Source: Gavia stellata (lineage: Eukaryota > Chordata > Aves > Gaviiformes > Gaviidae). Taken from it: a stretch of 64,000 bases of DNA. The notes beneath the pieces were generated by a model, which saw only the letters and a list, made by a program, of their open reading frames with translations, made no database searches and was not told the origin of the DNA. Each line of letters starts with the position of its first letter. Position 1 is the first letter of the stretch. Positions 33,788 to 46,975 of the stretch are shown one piece after another. The stretch spans positions 18,548,428-18,612,427 of the forward strand of contig NC_082610.1 in assembly GCF_030936135.1 (NCBI RefSeq). The letters run 5' to 3'. The position numbers were made by a program, and so were the translations under genes.

Positions 33788-36700
33788 GCGGCATGCGGGC
33801 CCTGCGGCACCGGCAGCGGCCGCGCCAGCGGACAGCCCGCGGAGCGGCGCGGCCGGCCGCGCCCGCCGCGCCGGGTCAGTGCATCCCCTATAGATGTCTA
33901 TAAGTGCCGGGTCTGTGCGCCCCGCGTGGGGGGGGGGGGGGGGGGAGGACGGGGCGGGGGGGGGCGGTGCAGTGTGGCGCGTCCGCATGTGCGGAGCGGA
34001 GCCGGCATCGCGCCCAGCGCCGGTGGACAGTGCGAAAACATGTATCTATATGTGGCCGTGTATATATGTATATGTAGGTATAGGGCTTGGCGTTTTTAAA
34101 GGGGGGGGTGGAATTATTCTGGCGCAAGGAAAAATATGGGGGGGGGACGCTGGGGCTGGGCTGCGCCGCGGGGATTGGGGGGGGGGGGGGCTGGCGCTCC
34201 GCGGCCGCGCATGTCGGGGACGCTGCGCTTGTTTGAAGGTGGGGAGGGGGGGGGATTGAAAATCCCACCCTGCGTCCGCGCTGCGCGTGTGCCGGGCGGT
34301 GGTGGTGCAGGTGAGGGGGGGGGGAGGCTCCGGGGAATAACCCGCGGTCCGGGGGGCGGGTGGAGGGGGTTTTTCTCGGGGGGGGGGCTGAGGGCTGGAG
34401 GGTGAGGAACCGCTGTTACCGGCGCTGGGGTTTTTCTGATGATGAAAGAGGTTGGAGCGTCGCCCCGTGTCCTTGGCGTTTAAAACGAAGCCGGCATCTG
34501 TTCAGCAGCGGGGGGGTTCACGCAACACCTCGCTGCTGCTGCGGCTCCGAAGGCTGCAGTGAGTTCAACTGCCCCTTTCAAATAATCCCCTTCCACCCCC
34601 CCTAATGTGCATGGACCGATTGATCCCCCCCCCCCTTATTATTTAGTGCTAAATGTTGCTTTCCGTGCTGAGCGTTGGTTGTTTTTAAAGATCCTTGGTT
34701 ATTTCCCTTATTGATAAATAAGTTCCTTCTCCTTCCTGCTCCCCCCCCTCCCTTTTCTCCTCCCCCAGAATTAAATTCCTGAGCAACAGCAAAAGCTGAT
34801 GTCAGTGCTTCAGCTTGCATTGGGGGAGCTCTGTGCACAGGTCAGTAATTTGCGGTTTCGTTAGAAGGCAGGACGCGGTGCGGTGCTGTTCTGTTAAGGA
34901 TATTTGGATTTTTCTGGGCAGGGATGCGTTTATCCTTCCTATTGCGGGAGTAAGCAACAGCTCCCTGGTGGGAGCTGGGCGCTGCGTAAGCATGTGTGGA
35001 AGAGATCGTCCCCGTCCCAAGCAGCTAGCGATGGCAAATGCATTGGGAATAGTTGCCAGAGGTTTCGGTCTCCCTCTAATTTGGGGTACAAAGGCAGACC
35101 CCCCCCACAGAAGCCAGTCGGGATGCCCAAGAAGTCCTGAGCAGGTAGCGCTGAGGATTGCGCCTGGCAGCCCAGGGGCCATGTTAACCTTGAAAGCAGC
35201 TTGCCCGTGGAGCGGTGTTTAACGTCCGCATGCATTGTCTCATCCCCCTTCGCTAAGGCGAAAGGCTGGGGGCACGGCTGCCTACGCGCCCAAACGCGGC
35301 TGCGGAGAGCTTTGTTTTCGGAAGGACTCGATGCACGGGAATTGGAGCTTACGGGTTTGGCCTTGCCTCCGTCAGACGGGGTTTGCTTGCGCTGTCGGAG
35401 GGCATCCGTGCCGGGAGGACTCCCTCTGCGGAAGAGGTTCGTTGGGGTTTGGGGTCTGGCTGGGGGTTCCTGCGCTTGCTTTGGTTTTGCTTGTACCGGT
35501 TCCCAAAACGAAATAAGCTGCAGCACCAAGAAAACCCTCCTGGCCATAGCTGGAGGTACTGGGGATTTTCAAATGCCTGCAAGGGCTTTGCAGGTGCCTT
35601 GTCCCCGATTTTGCCCGGCACAGCTCTGCCGGCAGAGCCTGCATGCGTAGGACTGTCCGAACGGCTGGGACCAGAGAGGACAGTTGGGTGCGTGAGCAGC
35701 AGATGGATGCCCAAACGCCTCTTTGCGATGGCGGTAGGTAGAAATTCCTGCTCTCAGCCCATCGGCCACACGCTTGAGCAGCATGAACCTGGGGCTGGAG
35801 GGTCTCCGATGGCAGCATCTCACACCAAAAGGCTTTTAACCCAACAGATTTGCCCCCCGTGGCTTTCAGTTGTCCCTGCCTTGACGCAAGGTAGGGAGTA
35901 GGGAAGGAAAATCTGGATGTAGCATTGCTGTTGAAAATCTAGCCTCGGCTACGCTTGGGAGAGCTGAGCGAGGTGGCCGGAGTCCTTAGGAGCGTTCGCT
36001 GGGGGCTCTGCATGGAGATTATTCTTGCAAATACTGCACCGTGTTTGTCTGCGGAGCGTGTTTTTGCTGGGTGCCAGGCGCCTTGCTGAGAAAGCCACTG
36101 AGGTGCCTGCCTTTGGAGAGCTTAAATGCTACTAAAATTAAATGCAACGCCACTATTACTACCAAAACACCCCCAAGGGCTGGGTAGGACTTCACAGTAG
36201 TGTCTGTCCTATACTGCCAAATGGGATCCTGGGAGGTGGGAGAATCCTGCAGCCACATCCCCCCAAAAAGACCTCCCCAAAGGCTGGAAAGCCGTTGTGG
36301 CTCTGGATTTCTGAAATGTCTTCTCTTGGCATGAATATGAGCGAGTCCTCACTCCATCCCTACCTCTTGCCTCTGCACCAGCTGCTTTAATCTACGTAAG
36401 AGATAGGGAGTGTGTTCTAGGTGCTTTTCCTCTTTGGATTTGCTTCGTTGCCTTTAAGCGAGGCTGTTCTTCGGGATCAGAGGTTAGTTTCTCCGGTGCG
36501 CCGCTCGGCTCCCAAAGCCTTGGGCGCAGGCAGGTGCAGAGCGTGTTAACGCTATCAGGGATGGAAGGAGGAAAAGGAGGTGCTCCAGTGTTTGGCAGCC
36601 TTGATTTATGGTGTGGACTCGTAGGGACGCCGCCGTCATACTGAAATAGCTCCAGCAAACTGAGTCTCGTAGGGAAGGTGGTGATAAAGAGAAGGAGCTT

Positions 36701-38559
36701 GCGGATGCGGACTCCTCTCTGCCTGGTAGGACAGCTGGGGGGTTGCACTAGGAGAGTTTATAGACCTTTTTGCCCTCCGCCGTGAGTTCAATGGCAGTGT
36801 TACGGGGGAGTTGGCTGCAGAAACACCCGGGTGCTCCCGGTCCTCCAAGCGCAGCCGCTGGGTCTCAGCCCGCTCTTTTTCATGCTGCTATGCAGAGAAA
36901 CTCCTGCAGCCAGAGCGGCAATGCCGTCATCCTGTGGGGAAAGCTTCAACGCGCTCCTCTGCATCCTCATGCCCTCTGGGTTTTAAAACCTGTTTTTCAA
37001 GCTTTACATTTCTCCTCTGAAGATACACCTGTCCTGCCTGATGCCGAGTGGGAAGGAGGCACCTGACGTAATTATGGGTAGGTTTGGGGAAGGGAGGTGA
37101 GTGGCCTGGGAGCATTCATCAGATAAGAAGCTAAACGAGCTCTCCACTCAAGATTTTCTCAAGCTTGCTCAGGAGACCTGGGCGTACTTTGTGTGCAGGG
37201 TTATAACCCAGCCAGGGGAACGTGAGGGGGGTAAAAACTGACCGTGCCAAGATGCTCTGCACTAATGGTATCAGGGGCTGCCCCCAAAGCCAGGCAGAGC
37301 TTGTGGCGGGATTAGTGGCAGTGCAGGTCCCCGCGGGGACGGTGGGTGGTGTATTGCACCCTGGTGATGGCCTGGTGGCTTTGCCTGCCCCTCTGATGGA
37401 GGGGGAGACCATGGCATGTGGAGGTGTCACATCCCTATGGGAGATGCTCTGCCAAAAGCGGGCCAGCAGCTGAGACCATGGTGGGACATACCGAGCTCTG
37501 GCCGTGGCGGGCGCCTTGGTCACCCCTTCTCCTCTTCAGCATGAGTTCATGAAAGAAAAACGAGCTCTTCTCTCTTCCTCTTCCGAGAGCTGTTTGTAGA
37601 CTGTCTACCCCAAGCCTTTGGGTCAATGCTGTCCAAGAGGCTCCTTTGGCTCTCAACCATCTCTGCTTCGAGCAAGGAGAGTAAGATTAAGGGAAAGCCA
37701 TGTTGGGGGGCCGTGCCTGGCACAGAGCCCTGCCCAGCATGTGCTGCAGACTGCCGTGGCTCCTGTAGGATGGCTTCCTCCACCTTTCTTCTATTTGGCT
37801 CTTCCTCTGAGGTTTTCTAGACCCAGCTGGACAAGGTAATCTAGGCTGGTGTGCAGGGGGCTTCTTCCTGTGCTTTGTCCAGAGCTTCCGTGGGTTTTTT
37901 GCTGCTCTGGACCTCCAGTTTCCAAAAGTGTCAGGTAGTGCTTGTTTGCATGATGCCTTGAAAGGATCGGTATTTCAGAAGATAGGTGCGGTGGTAGCCC
38001 AGGCTGGGATCGGAGGAGAACCTGGAGATGCTCACTAGAAACTGGTCCAGTACATGGAGAGTCTCCTAGTACAAACAGGGAGCAATAACAGCACAGAAAT
38101 GCAGGCACTGCGTTGCATGAAGGTGAAATAAGTGATGCCTTTTGCACTGACCTAAATTAAGAGCATCCCAGCAACCTATCTGAGGCTGAAGATCCTTCCT
38201 TGATTCCCTCTTTTCTTCCCACTCCTCTCACGCCTTTTTCCATGTGGTTTGCGGTGCATGGAAAGCCCTCACCATTCGTGTTTGCCCACCTCGATGTGTG
38301 CGTGCGTGACTTGTCTGCTTTCGTTGTACCTTTTTTAAACCAAGCCTTCGGGTCTCTTGGGGCAGAGATCTGGTGTTCTTCAGGAATTTCTCCAGAACCC
38401 TTCAGGGCGCTCTCGCAATTTGCAAAAGAGGTTCTCTGTGTAGCATTTCTGCATGCTGAGTTATGGGGAGCATAATTTCTGAGCCTACTGATGACTGGGA
38501 ACAAGTAATTTGGTGACCAGAAGGACAAGACAACCTGTTCTGATGTTGATGTTAGCTCT

Positions 38560-38636
38560 CCTCTAAGGCAGCGAGGGGTTGGACCAGACGAGCTCCTGAG
38601 GTCCCTTCCAACCTAAATTATTCTATGACTATTCCA
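38560..38636 (+). mobile_element. CR1 LINE 3' tail fragment
   Basis: ggttggaccagacgagctcc followed by gaggtcccttccaacc and attctatgact is the conserved CR1 3' end found throughout bird genomes. Only the last tens of bases are present, a typical 5'-truncated insertion. Confidence 0.88.
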
Positions 38637-41600
38637 TAAATACCCACCATCCTGCTTCTCCCAGGCTTTTGTAAAATACCTGTTATTAGGCAGTGATGGT
38701 GAGGGGACATGAAACGAGGTGGACCGCTGCTTTGATCCTGTATGGAGATTCCAATGACAGCATGACCCTGGCATCCTCCCCTCCACAGCACGCGTCCTCC
38801 AGCCCTGCTAATGATGCAGTGCGTCTTTCCGGTTCGTCTCTGCCTACCCGCGTTACTCATCCGGCACGTAGGTGCGCGGTGTGCCCACATCCATGGCTTT
38901 TCATCTCGCCTTTTTTCTTCTTTTTAATAGGGGATTTAGTTCTTTGAGGAGCGCTGCTGTCTAAAGCTAGCACATGGTAATTCAGCTGATGCAGCAGAAG
39001 CTCTGGTAGAAATTTCAGTCCGTTTATTAGGTGATTGCAGGGTTCTGTTCGTCAAGCAAGTCAAGCCCTTCCCACCTATTAAACCTGCGTCTGCTTAAAT
39101 CGCACATCTCCCATTGAAATCCAGCCCCTCCTGGGTAACGCCAGGCAATCTTTGCTCCAAACAAAGAGGGTCCATCACTCTCTGGGGCGTGCTGTTGAAA
39201 AGAAGCAACCAAGAAGCATCTACAGCATCCGATTGTTTTTGCCTTGCCTCTAATGACTCTCATTTCCAAGCTTGCCATGGCAGCCTGGTCCTCCTTGAGC
39301 CGTAGCTTGAGTGGAGTTATTCATGCCATCTTCATCTGCCTTGGCCGGCAGCCCTGCGTGGGGAGCGGATGGGCGCAGCCTGAGCCTCGCTTGGCACTTG
39401 AGGCTGTTGAGTGGAGGGCTGGTGCGGAGAGGGTGCCAGCTCTGCTGACTTGGGAGCTAGCCTGTGAAAAACCACGTTAACCGCTTTGTTGCTGTCGGTG
39501 GACCTTGCAGAGATGTCTCCGGTGGCTTTGCTAGCTCGGTGGGGCTGAGACCCAGAAGCCAAGCGAACCTGGAGCTCTCCTTTACACCTTACCCACTGCT
39601 GACCGCAGGTTCAGCTCTTCTGGTGGGAAGTCAGAAGGACACGGCAGGGCGGGAAGGTGACCCAGAGGGATGAGCCTCCAGCCGAAACTGAGCCGGGGCT
39701 GTCTGAATTGTTCTGCGGGGTGGCGAAGGGACAAAATGCCTCCCGCGCACCGAGCAAAGTTGACTGCTGCAAAAAACCCGAATGCAATTCTCTGACTGGG
39801 CAGAATGTCCCCAGACACATCCTTTTGTAAAGCACTTGCATTGTACCATTAAAAATAGATCGGCGCGTTCTCCGCTTGCTTGCTGAATGCTGATGCCTGT
39901 AATTCTGTGTCATCCTCGCAATCCCTTCTGCTTTGAGCTTGGCTGCCTCTTTGTCTGGCACCTGAGCAAGGTTCATTCAGCAGTAACTGATATAAAGATA
40001 AGTGTGAGCTCTGTTGGAGTCTAGCAGGACGGGCAGGAAGGTGAGGACGACCGAACGGATCTTACTTAGCTGGGGGGTCAACCAGCAGCCCTAAAGGGGC
40101 AAGGCTTGCTGTGATCACCCATCCTCTCCTGTGTTGCGTGATGCAGAAGCAGGGATGAGCGAGACCTGCTGGTGTGGAAACGAGTTGGAGGACATTGAAG
40201 CTCTGTGTGGGTGTCATGATGTATCTCTGGGGTTTTTTTGAAACTGGGGTTAAAAAAATATATGTATCGTGCTTCAGTGTCTGCCTGGAGTTGGTGAGGG
40301 GAATATAGCTGCTTGTTTCCCCCAGGGAATGAGTTCATCTCATTTGCCACCCACAATAGCAATGATGATGCGGGTTAAGAGACAAGGTCCGTGTTACAAA
40401 AGGGTGCAATACCCAGCTCTCAGTGAAGAGGCTAGGCTGTAGGGCTTCGTACACGAAGAGCTATGCCATCTGACCAGCAAGCCGTGGCTCAGCGTGGTCA
40501 ACGGGCACGTGCTTGTCCGGGGTGGTGGGGCTGGAGGAAGACCTGCAAAACCCTTTGTTAGACCCCTGTGTCACCCCAGATTAACCGAACAAAACCACCT
40601 GGTAATGAATCACAGCCCCCAAGGGAAAAGGAGAGAGTGGGGCAGGAAAGTCACCTTGTGTGTTTTTTCTAGATAAAGGTAACCTCTCGAAACCCAGAGC
40701 TGGTGCCTCCTCCTGGCTGTGATCAGAGGTGGAGCCTGAGCTGACGAGTGCTAATTCATCCCAAGCCTGTGAGCAATTTAGCTATTGGGTGCATATAGGA
40801 AACTTAGCAAGCCTTGAAGGAGGTCAGAAAAGCCTTGCAAAGCCTATGTTACTGCCCTGGGGGATGTCGCATCCCGCAGAAAACCAGCGTAGCCCCTTGC
40901 ATTTGAGTTGAATTCTGGGTCTCCTAAGGAGGGCCAGAGTTTCAGCAGGCGTGGGGTGGCGTAACCGTGGACATTGGCCTCTTCTGGCTGCAGGCCTGTG
41001 CTGGGATCTGCGCCTGCACCTCAGCTTGCACCCGTTATTGTCAGAAACTGCCTAAAACCTGCCAGGAGGCAGTGACTTCGTTGTTCTTCAGTGAGGCCAG
41101 GGGTCCTATTTGTCATTTAAATCTGGGGGACTAATGCCACTGCGCTGGGCAGGTGCCAGCGGACTGCCCCTGTGTTTGCTCGGCGCTTGCTTCACCAGCC
41201 TTGGCCTCACCCGTGACCGTCCCCGGCGCTCTGCTGAGATGAACAAACTTCATGTCGCTTGGGATTGTCCTGAAGAAGTGAAATGCTGACGTATTTATCT
41301 GCAGCCTTGAAGAACCGCAGCTTAATCCTGTGCTTTCTTTCACTTAGCACGTCGGTGGTGTGGGAAAATAGTACGCAGGTCCTGGAGACCCTTTCTCCGG
41401 GAGACTGCAAATGCACCCAGCAGGTATTTATGGTGTCTGGTGTCCTAGGACAAGAGAGCCGGACCAGCCCTGCAGAAGTATCTAACTGCATACCTTTCTG
41501 GGCTGCCTCTGTCTGCCCTTGCTGCAAAAAGGTGAACAAGCTACTGGAGATCCCCGAGATAAGGCTGCTGGGCTCATGGGGTCATGCAGCAGATGATGGG

Positions 41601-44600
41601 GATATCGGGCAGTGGGCAGCAAGGGCCCCTGAAGCATCAGGAGGACTAGATTTCCCTTCTCCGGTGTGACACGTCCTCTGTGATGCGTGCCAAGCTGCTC
41701 AGAGCAGAAGGTGCTTTCAGCTCTGAGATGAGAGCCTGGCCAGCTCACAGCTTGGCAGGGTGAGGATGGAAATGGGATAGCTTTGGTATTAGAAAGCAGG
41801 GTGCTTGGGAGCGCCATCCTCAGCGTGGGCAAAGGCAGCAATTAAATGGCTGGCTGGTCATGGATAACCTTTGGTCTTGGCTTTAAAATGAAAGCTTGGG
41901 TTTATTCTAAAGGGGAAAACCATATAAATCATGTTAAAAGCACAAGTCTAAGAGGAGAAGATACTGGCCTTGTCATCTAGACTCGGGGTAAATTCCCTTC
42001 CCTCCTGTCCCTGTTGGCTTTTCCTGACCGGATCTCCACTGATGACCATGGCTGCAGTCAGAAATTTTTGTGGGATTGCGTTTGCAGTCGTAGCCCATCC
42101 AAAGCTGCCGGCACAACATCAGGTGGTGGGAGGGGATGAGGGACCCCTTTGCTTGGCTCAGCTGCAACCAGAAGAGCCGGTCTGCCTTGCGGGGTGAGGG
42201 GTGCATGGGAAAGACTCCCTTGCAGCTGGGTACAACTTGTCCCCCTTCCTTTCATCCCCGTGTTCCTCTCTGCGGCTCGAGCATGAGCAGCCCCTGAGCT
42301 GCCCCATGCCGCCAGCCATGTACCCGAGGCTGACCACCCCATGCCAGCGCTGCCACGTGCCTCCACGCCGTATCCCTCGTCCGGTGTGAACGCACCGCCT
42401 GGCACTTTGCTGAAGGACATCCTGATCCTTAAGCCACGTCCTCCGGTGGAAAACACCTTCTGGGCTGAGGGCTGCAGGTGCAGAGGGGAAATGGGAGGTG
42501 CAGGGACGCGAGTGGGTGCTGTTCAAGCGCGTGCAGCTCCTTGCAGGACTCCCCACCACGCTGCTTCCAGCCTACGGGAATTGAAGGAAGACTGTAGCAT
42601 AGAAAGAGGAGGGGGAAAAAAAAAACAAACCCAAAAAATCATGAGATCAGCAAGCAGTTGGGCCTGAAACCCTGGCAAAGGTGCAGTGGCTGCCTCCCAG
42701 CGATATGCAGTGGGAAGAAGGTGAGGCTGCCCCTTCCCGGAGCCTTCCCTGCATGGAGGGGGTGCGCAGGGGCTCTAGTCTCGGGGCAGGGGGGATACCT
42801 GTGGTGTGTAGGGAGCCGAGATGGGGATGCGAGATCAGCATGGATGAGGCTGGCGGGGGGAGTCCTCTGCCTGCCCTGGGAAAACCCCCTGTGGGTCTCG
42901 GGGGGTTAGAGCAGGGCAGCGGACCGCGTTGCCATCTCCCCTACATCTTCTTACTGCTGGGGCTCGGGAGATGTCGTTCCTCCCCGTCCCTGAGATTCAC
43001 CAGGGAAGGGTGGACAAGCAGACTTTGCATCTGGGTTAGTGGATGTGATTAGTGGTGTTTCCCAGCCTCGTTTTAAGGAGCAAAAGAAAAAAAAAACCAC
43101 TCTGTTTTTCCATCATCAAGCAGAGAAATCTTTTGTGCTGCCTTTTAAAGGGACCTTGAGTAGCTGCTAAGAAATCATCAGCGGTTACATCACCTCCAAA
43201 GCGGCTACTGCAGGCACCTGACAGCTTTGTCCCACTGCCACCCTGGGGGGTCATTAGTGCTCCAGATTCCTCACCCTTGGAGAAAGCCTGCATCTCTCGC
43301 TGGGAGGGGGAAGCCGCTACGCAGTTTATGATGCTGTGAGTGGCAGAAGAGGATCAGTAGATGGGCTGAGGTTCACAGCAGAAGGGATAGAGCACGGGGA
43401 CACATCCTGGACTTTCCTAACCCCATCCCATTTGCTAAGCTGGGTTCATCAACCCATGCAGGACCCGAGCATCTTTCCGGGTGTGAGCCGAAGGCGCTGC
43501 AGTAGCATCGCCTCCGGCCGGAGACGCAGCCGTTGCCTGGCAGCTGCGGGTTTCCAGGGAAACCAGAGGTGCTAACTTGTTAATGAGCCCCGCGTCCCTG
43601 ATTGCTGCTGCAAAATAATAATAATTAGTAATAGGCCCGTGATTTAGGAATCCCTCAAACAGCGTGAGCCTGTCGAGGGGAGTTCGCTAAGTGCCGAAGC
43701 ACTTGAAAGAAATGAGGGGATGGGGAGGAAAAAAAGGGTGGAGGCCTTGGCAAAAGTGCCACATTTTACATCTTGATAAGTGTCTGGAGAGCTGTGGGCC
43801 GGTGGGGTCCTGCCAGTGTCCCAGCGATAAGCCTGGGACTGGTGGCAAGGCTGACCTGGATGGACGGAGGAGCCCTGGCCAGGCAGCGTCTCGCTGCGGT
43901 CTCAGAGAACACGGATATTTCCCCAGGTGGGCTGCAGGGGGAAAAGCCAGATCACTGAGCTCAGTGCTGCTGGGTCCTTGGTGGAGATGGCAGTTCTTCG
44001 GGAACGGCTGCTTTCGTGGGTTATTGGGGACAAATGAGCCGGCATTTCTTTGTGTTGCTGTTATCCCTTGGTAAACTCAAGGTGGAGATGCCACCAGAAG
44101 AGCATGCTCCTGGGATGGGCATGACAGGGAGCGTGCTGTAGATCCAGTCTCACTTATGTGATGGAAATGTGTTCATGGGGTCAGAGCTGCTTCCCACAGC
44201 AAAGCTGACCTGCCCGAGGCAGCGAGGAGAGCATCTCCTCAACTGCACCGTGTGTGGAGGGTAGAGCTCTCCAGGACACGGCTACTAGCTTGGCACAAAG
44301 AGTGGACGTGCCGGTTAGTGAGGTTTATGGTTGCTACAGAGACATGCTGGCCTTCCAGTTGATGTCTCCAACACAAGAGAAACCAGATATGCGCCCTTCC
44401 CATATCGCATCTCTCAGCTGGGGGTCTTGTGCAAGAGGAGAAATTAAGGGAAGTGGCCTCCACTTCGGTGACCTGTGTTGGGCCAGCACAGGGATGAGTT
44501 CCTGTGGTCCGTTGTGCCACACAGATAGACTCAGGCTGGGGTGTGTTTCGGGTTTTCTTGCTCCCTTGCCTGGCTTGACCAGAAGAGGGTCACAGCCAGC

Positions 44601-46912
44601 TTGAACACTTGCCCTTAGCCCAGCTTGCGGCGCGCATTACTGTCACACTCGTCACTCGTGTGGCCAGTACCCCTCACCTGACACGCACGTCTGTGGAGGT
44701 GACGCCAGGGACAGAGTCCCGATGAGCAGGCGGTTGTCCCAGCCTGTGTGCTAAGCCCTGCCTGTCTTTCTGTCCCTCGGCTGCAGTGTGGCCTCTCCTG
44801 CTTGGCTGTCCCCATTCAGCTAAGCCATGTGCCCATCTCCTCATTACAGGCACTCCAGGGAGAGGTGGGATTAAAGGATTATGGTAATGTTCTTCAGGAA
44901 CACTCAAGAAGATTAAGATGGCTTTAATAAACTGATAAGAGAGGGACACAGCTATGTTTCTGAAACCCTAATTTAGGTTCCAGGTTAACCTTTTCCCCTG
45001 GTCTCCTGTCGCCATGGTGAGAAGATCTCTTACTTCAGCAGTGCTCCATGGCTATGCCTGTTCCTTCAATTTTCCTTTTGACCCATCTGAGTAGAAGCAG
45101 AAAGACATCTTCTTTCCTTCTCTGGTAGCCTTCCCAGGTAGGGAGGCATTAGAGCTCATTCTGCTCAGAGATCATCTCACACACAGCCTGGAGGTACTGT
45201 GAAGGTCTCGTAGCTTCTGCTGGTACCTGACGTGCTTGTTAGCTGGGAATGAACCCACCACCCCTCAGTCTGGCTTCAAAATGTCCTCTGGTTGCTGGCA
45301 GAGAAGTGGCTCCTCTGCCTTTGACCTGGCTGGACATACTCTTTGAGAGGTCCCTGTGTCTTGGGTCTAATGCCAAGGTTACAGTTCCCTACGACTGCAC
45401 TCAGTCGGTCATCTCTGTCCCCCATAAAGGCTCCCGAAAAGAGGGGCAGAATGGACCAGCCTTGCCCTGCCTTCCCCCATGGCTTTCAGGTGGAGCTGGG
45501 AGTGGGACGTGGCTGATGTGTCACATGTGTCCGTCACTAGGTCCAGCTGGGCATGCTGGAGCGGACGTTTATCCAGTTGTTCTGCAGGAGGGCGGCTATT
45601 AGCTGAGCTGGGAAACCTCCTCGTCTGTCTTCTCCCATCTCTTCCACGCAAGCTCCCGGTCATCTGCCGGAACTTCATGCATGGAAGGCCTCTTCCGAAC
45701 GGGTTTCTCTCAGAGTAGTGAGGCAATCAAGGATCTGTTATCTTTCCCAGACCGCTCTATTTGTGTCTGAGACCCCCAAAGTTTACCCCTTGCTCATTAT
45801 CTGGAGAGCAGATACCGTGTTATCCCCAGACATACTGTGCAGTGTGTGTCCCCATGTTGGATCACTCCTTCCTCCCACTTCAGTCTTTCACTCTCGTCCC
45901 TCTGCCGCGGTATTATCCCCGTCTTTTTTGTCTGTCGACTCACTCCATTCCCTTTGTATTTCTTGGATGTAATTGGAAGAGCCGAGAAGAACTCGCAGCC
46001 TGGTGTCCTGATGGGGAAGGGAGGCAGAAAGTGATTTGGGGAGTGGGGTGTGAAAGGAAGATGAAGGGGAAAAGCTGGCTAATTTGCATCCTTTCTGAGT
46101 GCCCTGGCTCTATAGCCAAGGTACAGCAGGGGGTCTTCTGGCAAGGCGGTAGCGACGTAATGAGGTGTGTCATATCCCAGCAGGAGCCAGCCTCGCTCCC
46201 CCTCAGACCCCCTAATTAGAACTGTTTCAATTTTTAAGCCCCCCGGAGGAGTGCTGGGGGGAGGCGGGGGGAGCGGGGTTCCTGCAGCGGGGGGATCGCC
46301 AGCCACCCGCTGAGGGGACAGCTCTAATTGGAGTCGCCACAAGGAGCTGCAGAACGATACAAGCTCGCCGTGGGGCCGGGGACAGCGATGCCGTAGTGCC
46401 GCGGGGCTGCCATAATGCTTTGTGCAAGGAGGGGCCATCACTATTGCAGCTTTTAGGGGATCTTCCCCCGCCCCCTAATTTGAATTAACTCGTTGGCAGC
46501 GGCAGGGGAGGAATTGCACATCCTATTGTGGCTTCGTGTTGGAAGCTTGGATCCTGGGGCTGAAGCTGGGACATCTACCCCCTGCTTTGGGAGGCAGGTC
46601 TGGTAGCCCGGGGAAGTTGGGGCTGTTAATGCTGGAGTCATGAGCCAGAGCAAATGCTGGAACCCCCATCCTCATATTCTGTGGCTTTCCATCCTTTTCC
46701 TACGTGCTGGCTGTGTCTTCCAGGTTTGGTGACTGATAACTGAGGTCCCTGTCATTTCACCCAGTAGCATGCCCTACTCAAGCATCTCTTTTGTGTCTTG
46801 AGCTACCGTTGCAGTAGGTGCCCATACCGCAGGGGCTTTGGCTGTAGGAGCTTCCAAGAACTGCTGGCTTACGTGGATCAGGGTGACTCTTAAGCCTCCT
46901 CTAGTCCATGGA

Positions 46913-46975
46913 CCAAATCCTGGCTCTGCAGAAGTCAATGAAAATCTTTACACTGGCTTTATCAGGCACGGTATT
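46913..46975 (+). repeat. Possible ancient amniote interspersed repeat fragment
   Basis: The text accaaatcctggctctgcag followed by aagtcaatgaaa and tacactggcttt resembles an old repeat family common in reptile genomes. The call rests on recalled motifs only. Confidence 0.3.

Larger units (their letters stand above)
32800..34450 (+). promoter_or_regulatory. DUSP8: CpG island, probable DUSP8 promoter and non-coding exon 1
   Basis: This is the densest CpG block in the window and lies upstream of DUSP8 on the same strand. It contains two perfect CREs, TGACGTCA, at 33569-33576 and 33614-33621, an inverted CCAAT box (ATTGG, 33602-33606) between them, a near-CRE TGACCTCA at 33675-33682, and weak TATA-like text at 33889-33904. 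The DUSP8 start codon lies in the next recognised exon, so exon 1 must be 5' UTR. Candidate exon-1 donors are CAG/gtgagg at 34310/34311 and CAG/gtcagt at 34840/34841. The assignment to DUSP8 is inferred from synteny and strand. Confidence 0.65.

Noticed and set aside
32855-33903. Open frames of 189-268 codons around 33 kb
   Set aside because: They fall in the putative DUSP8 promoter CpG island, are open in several frames at once and are low-complexity Pro/Arg/Ala/Gly.
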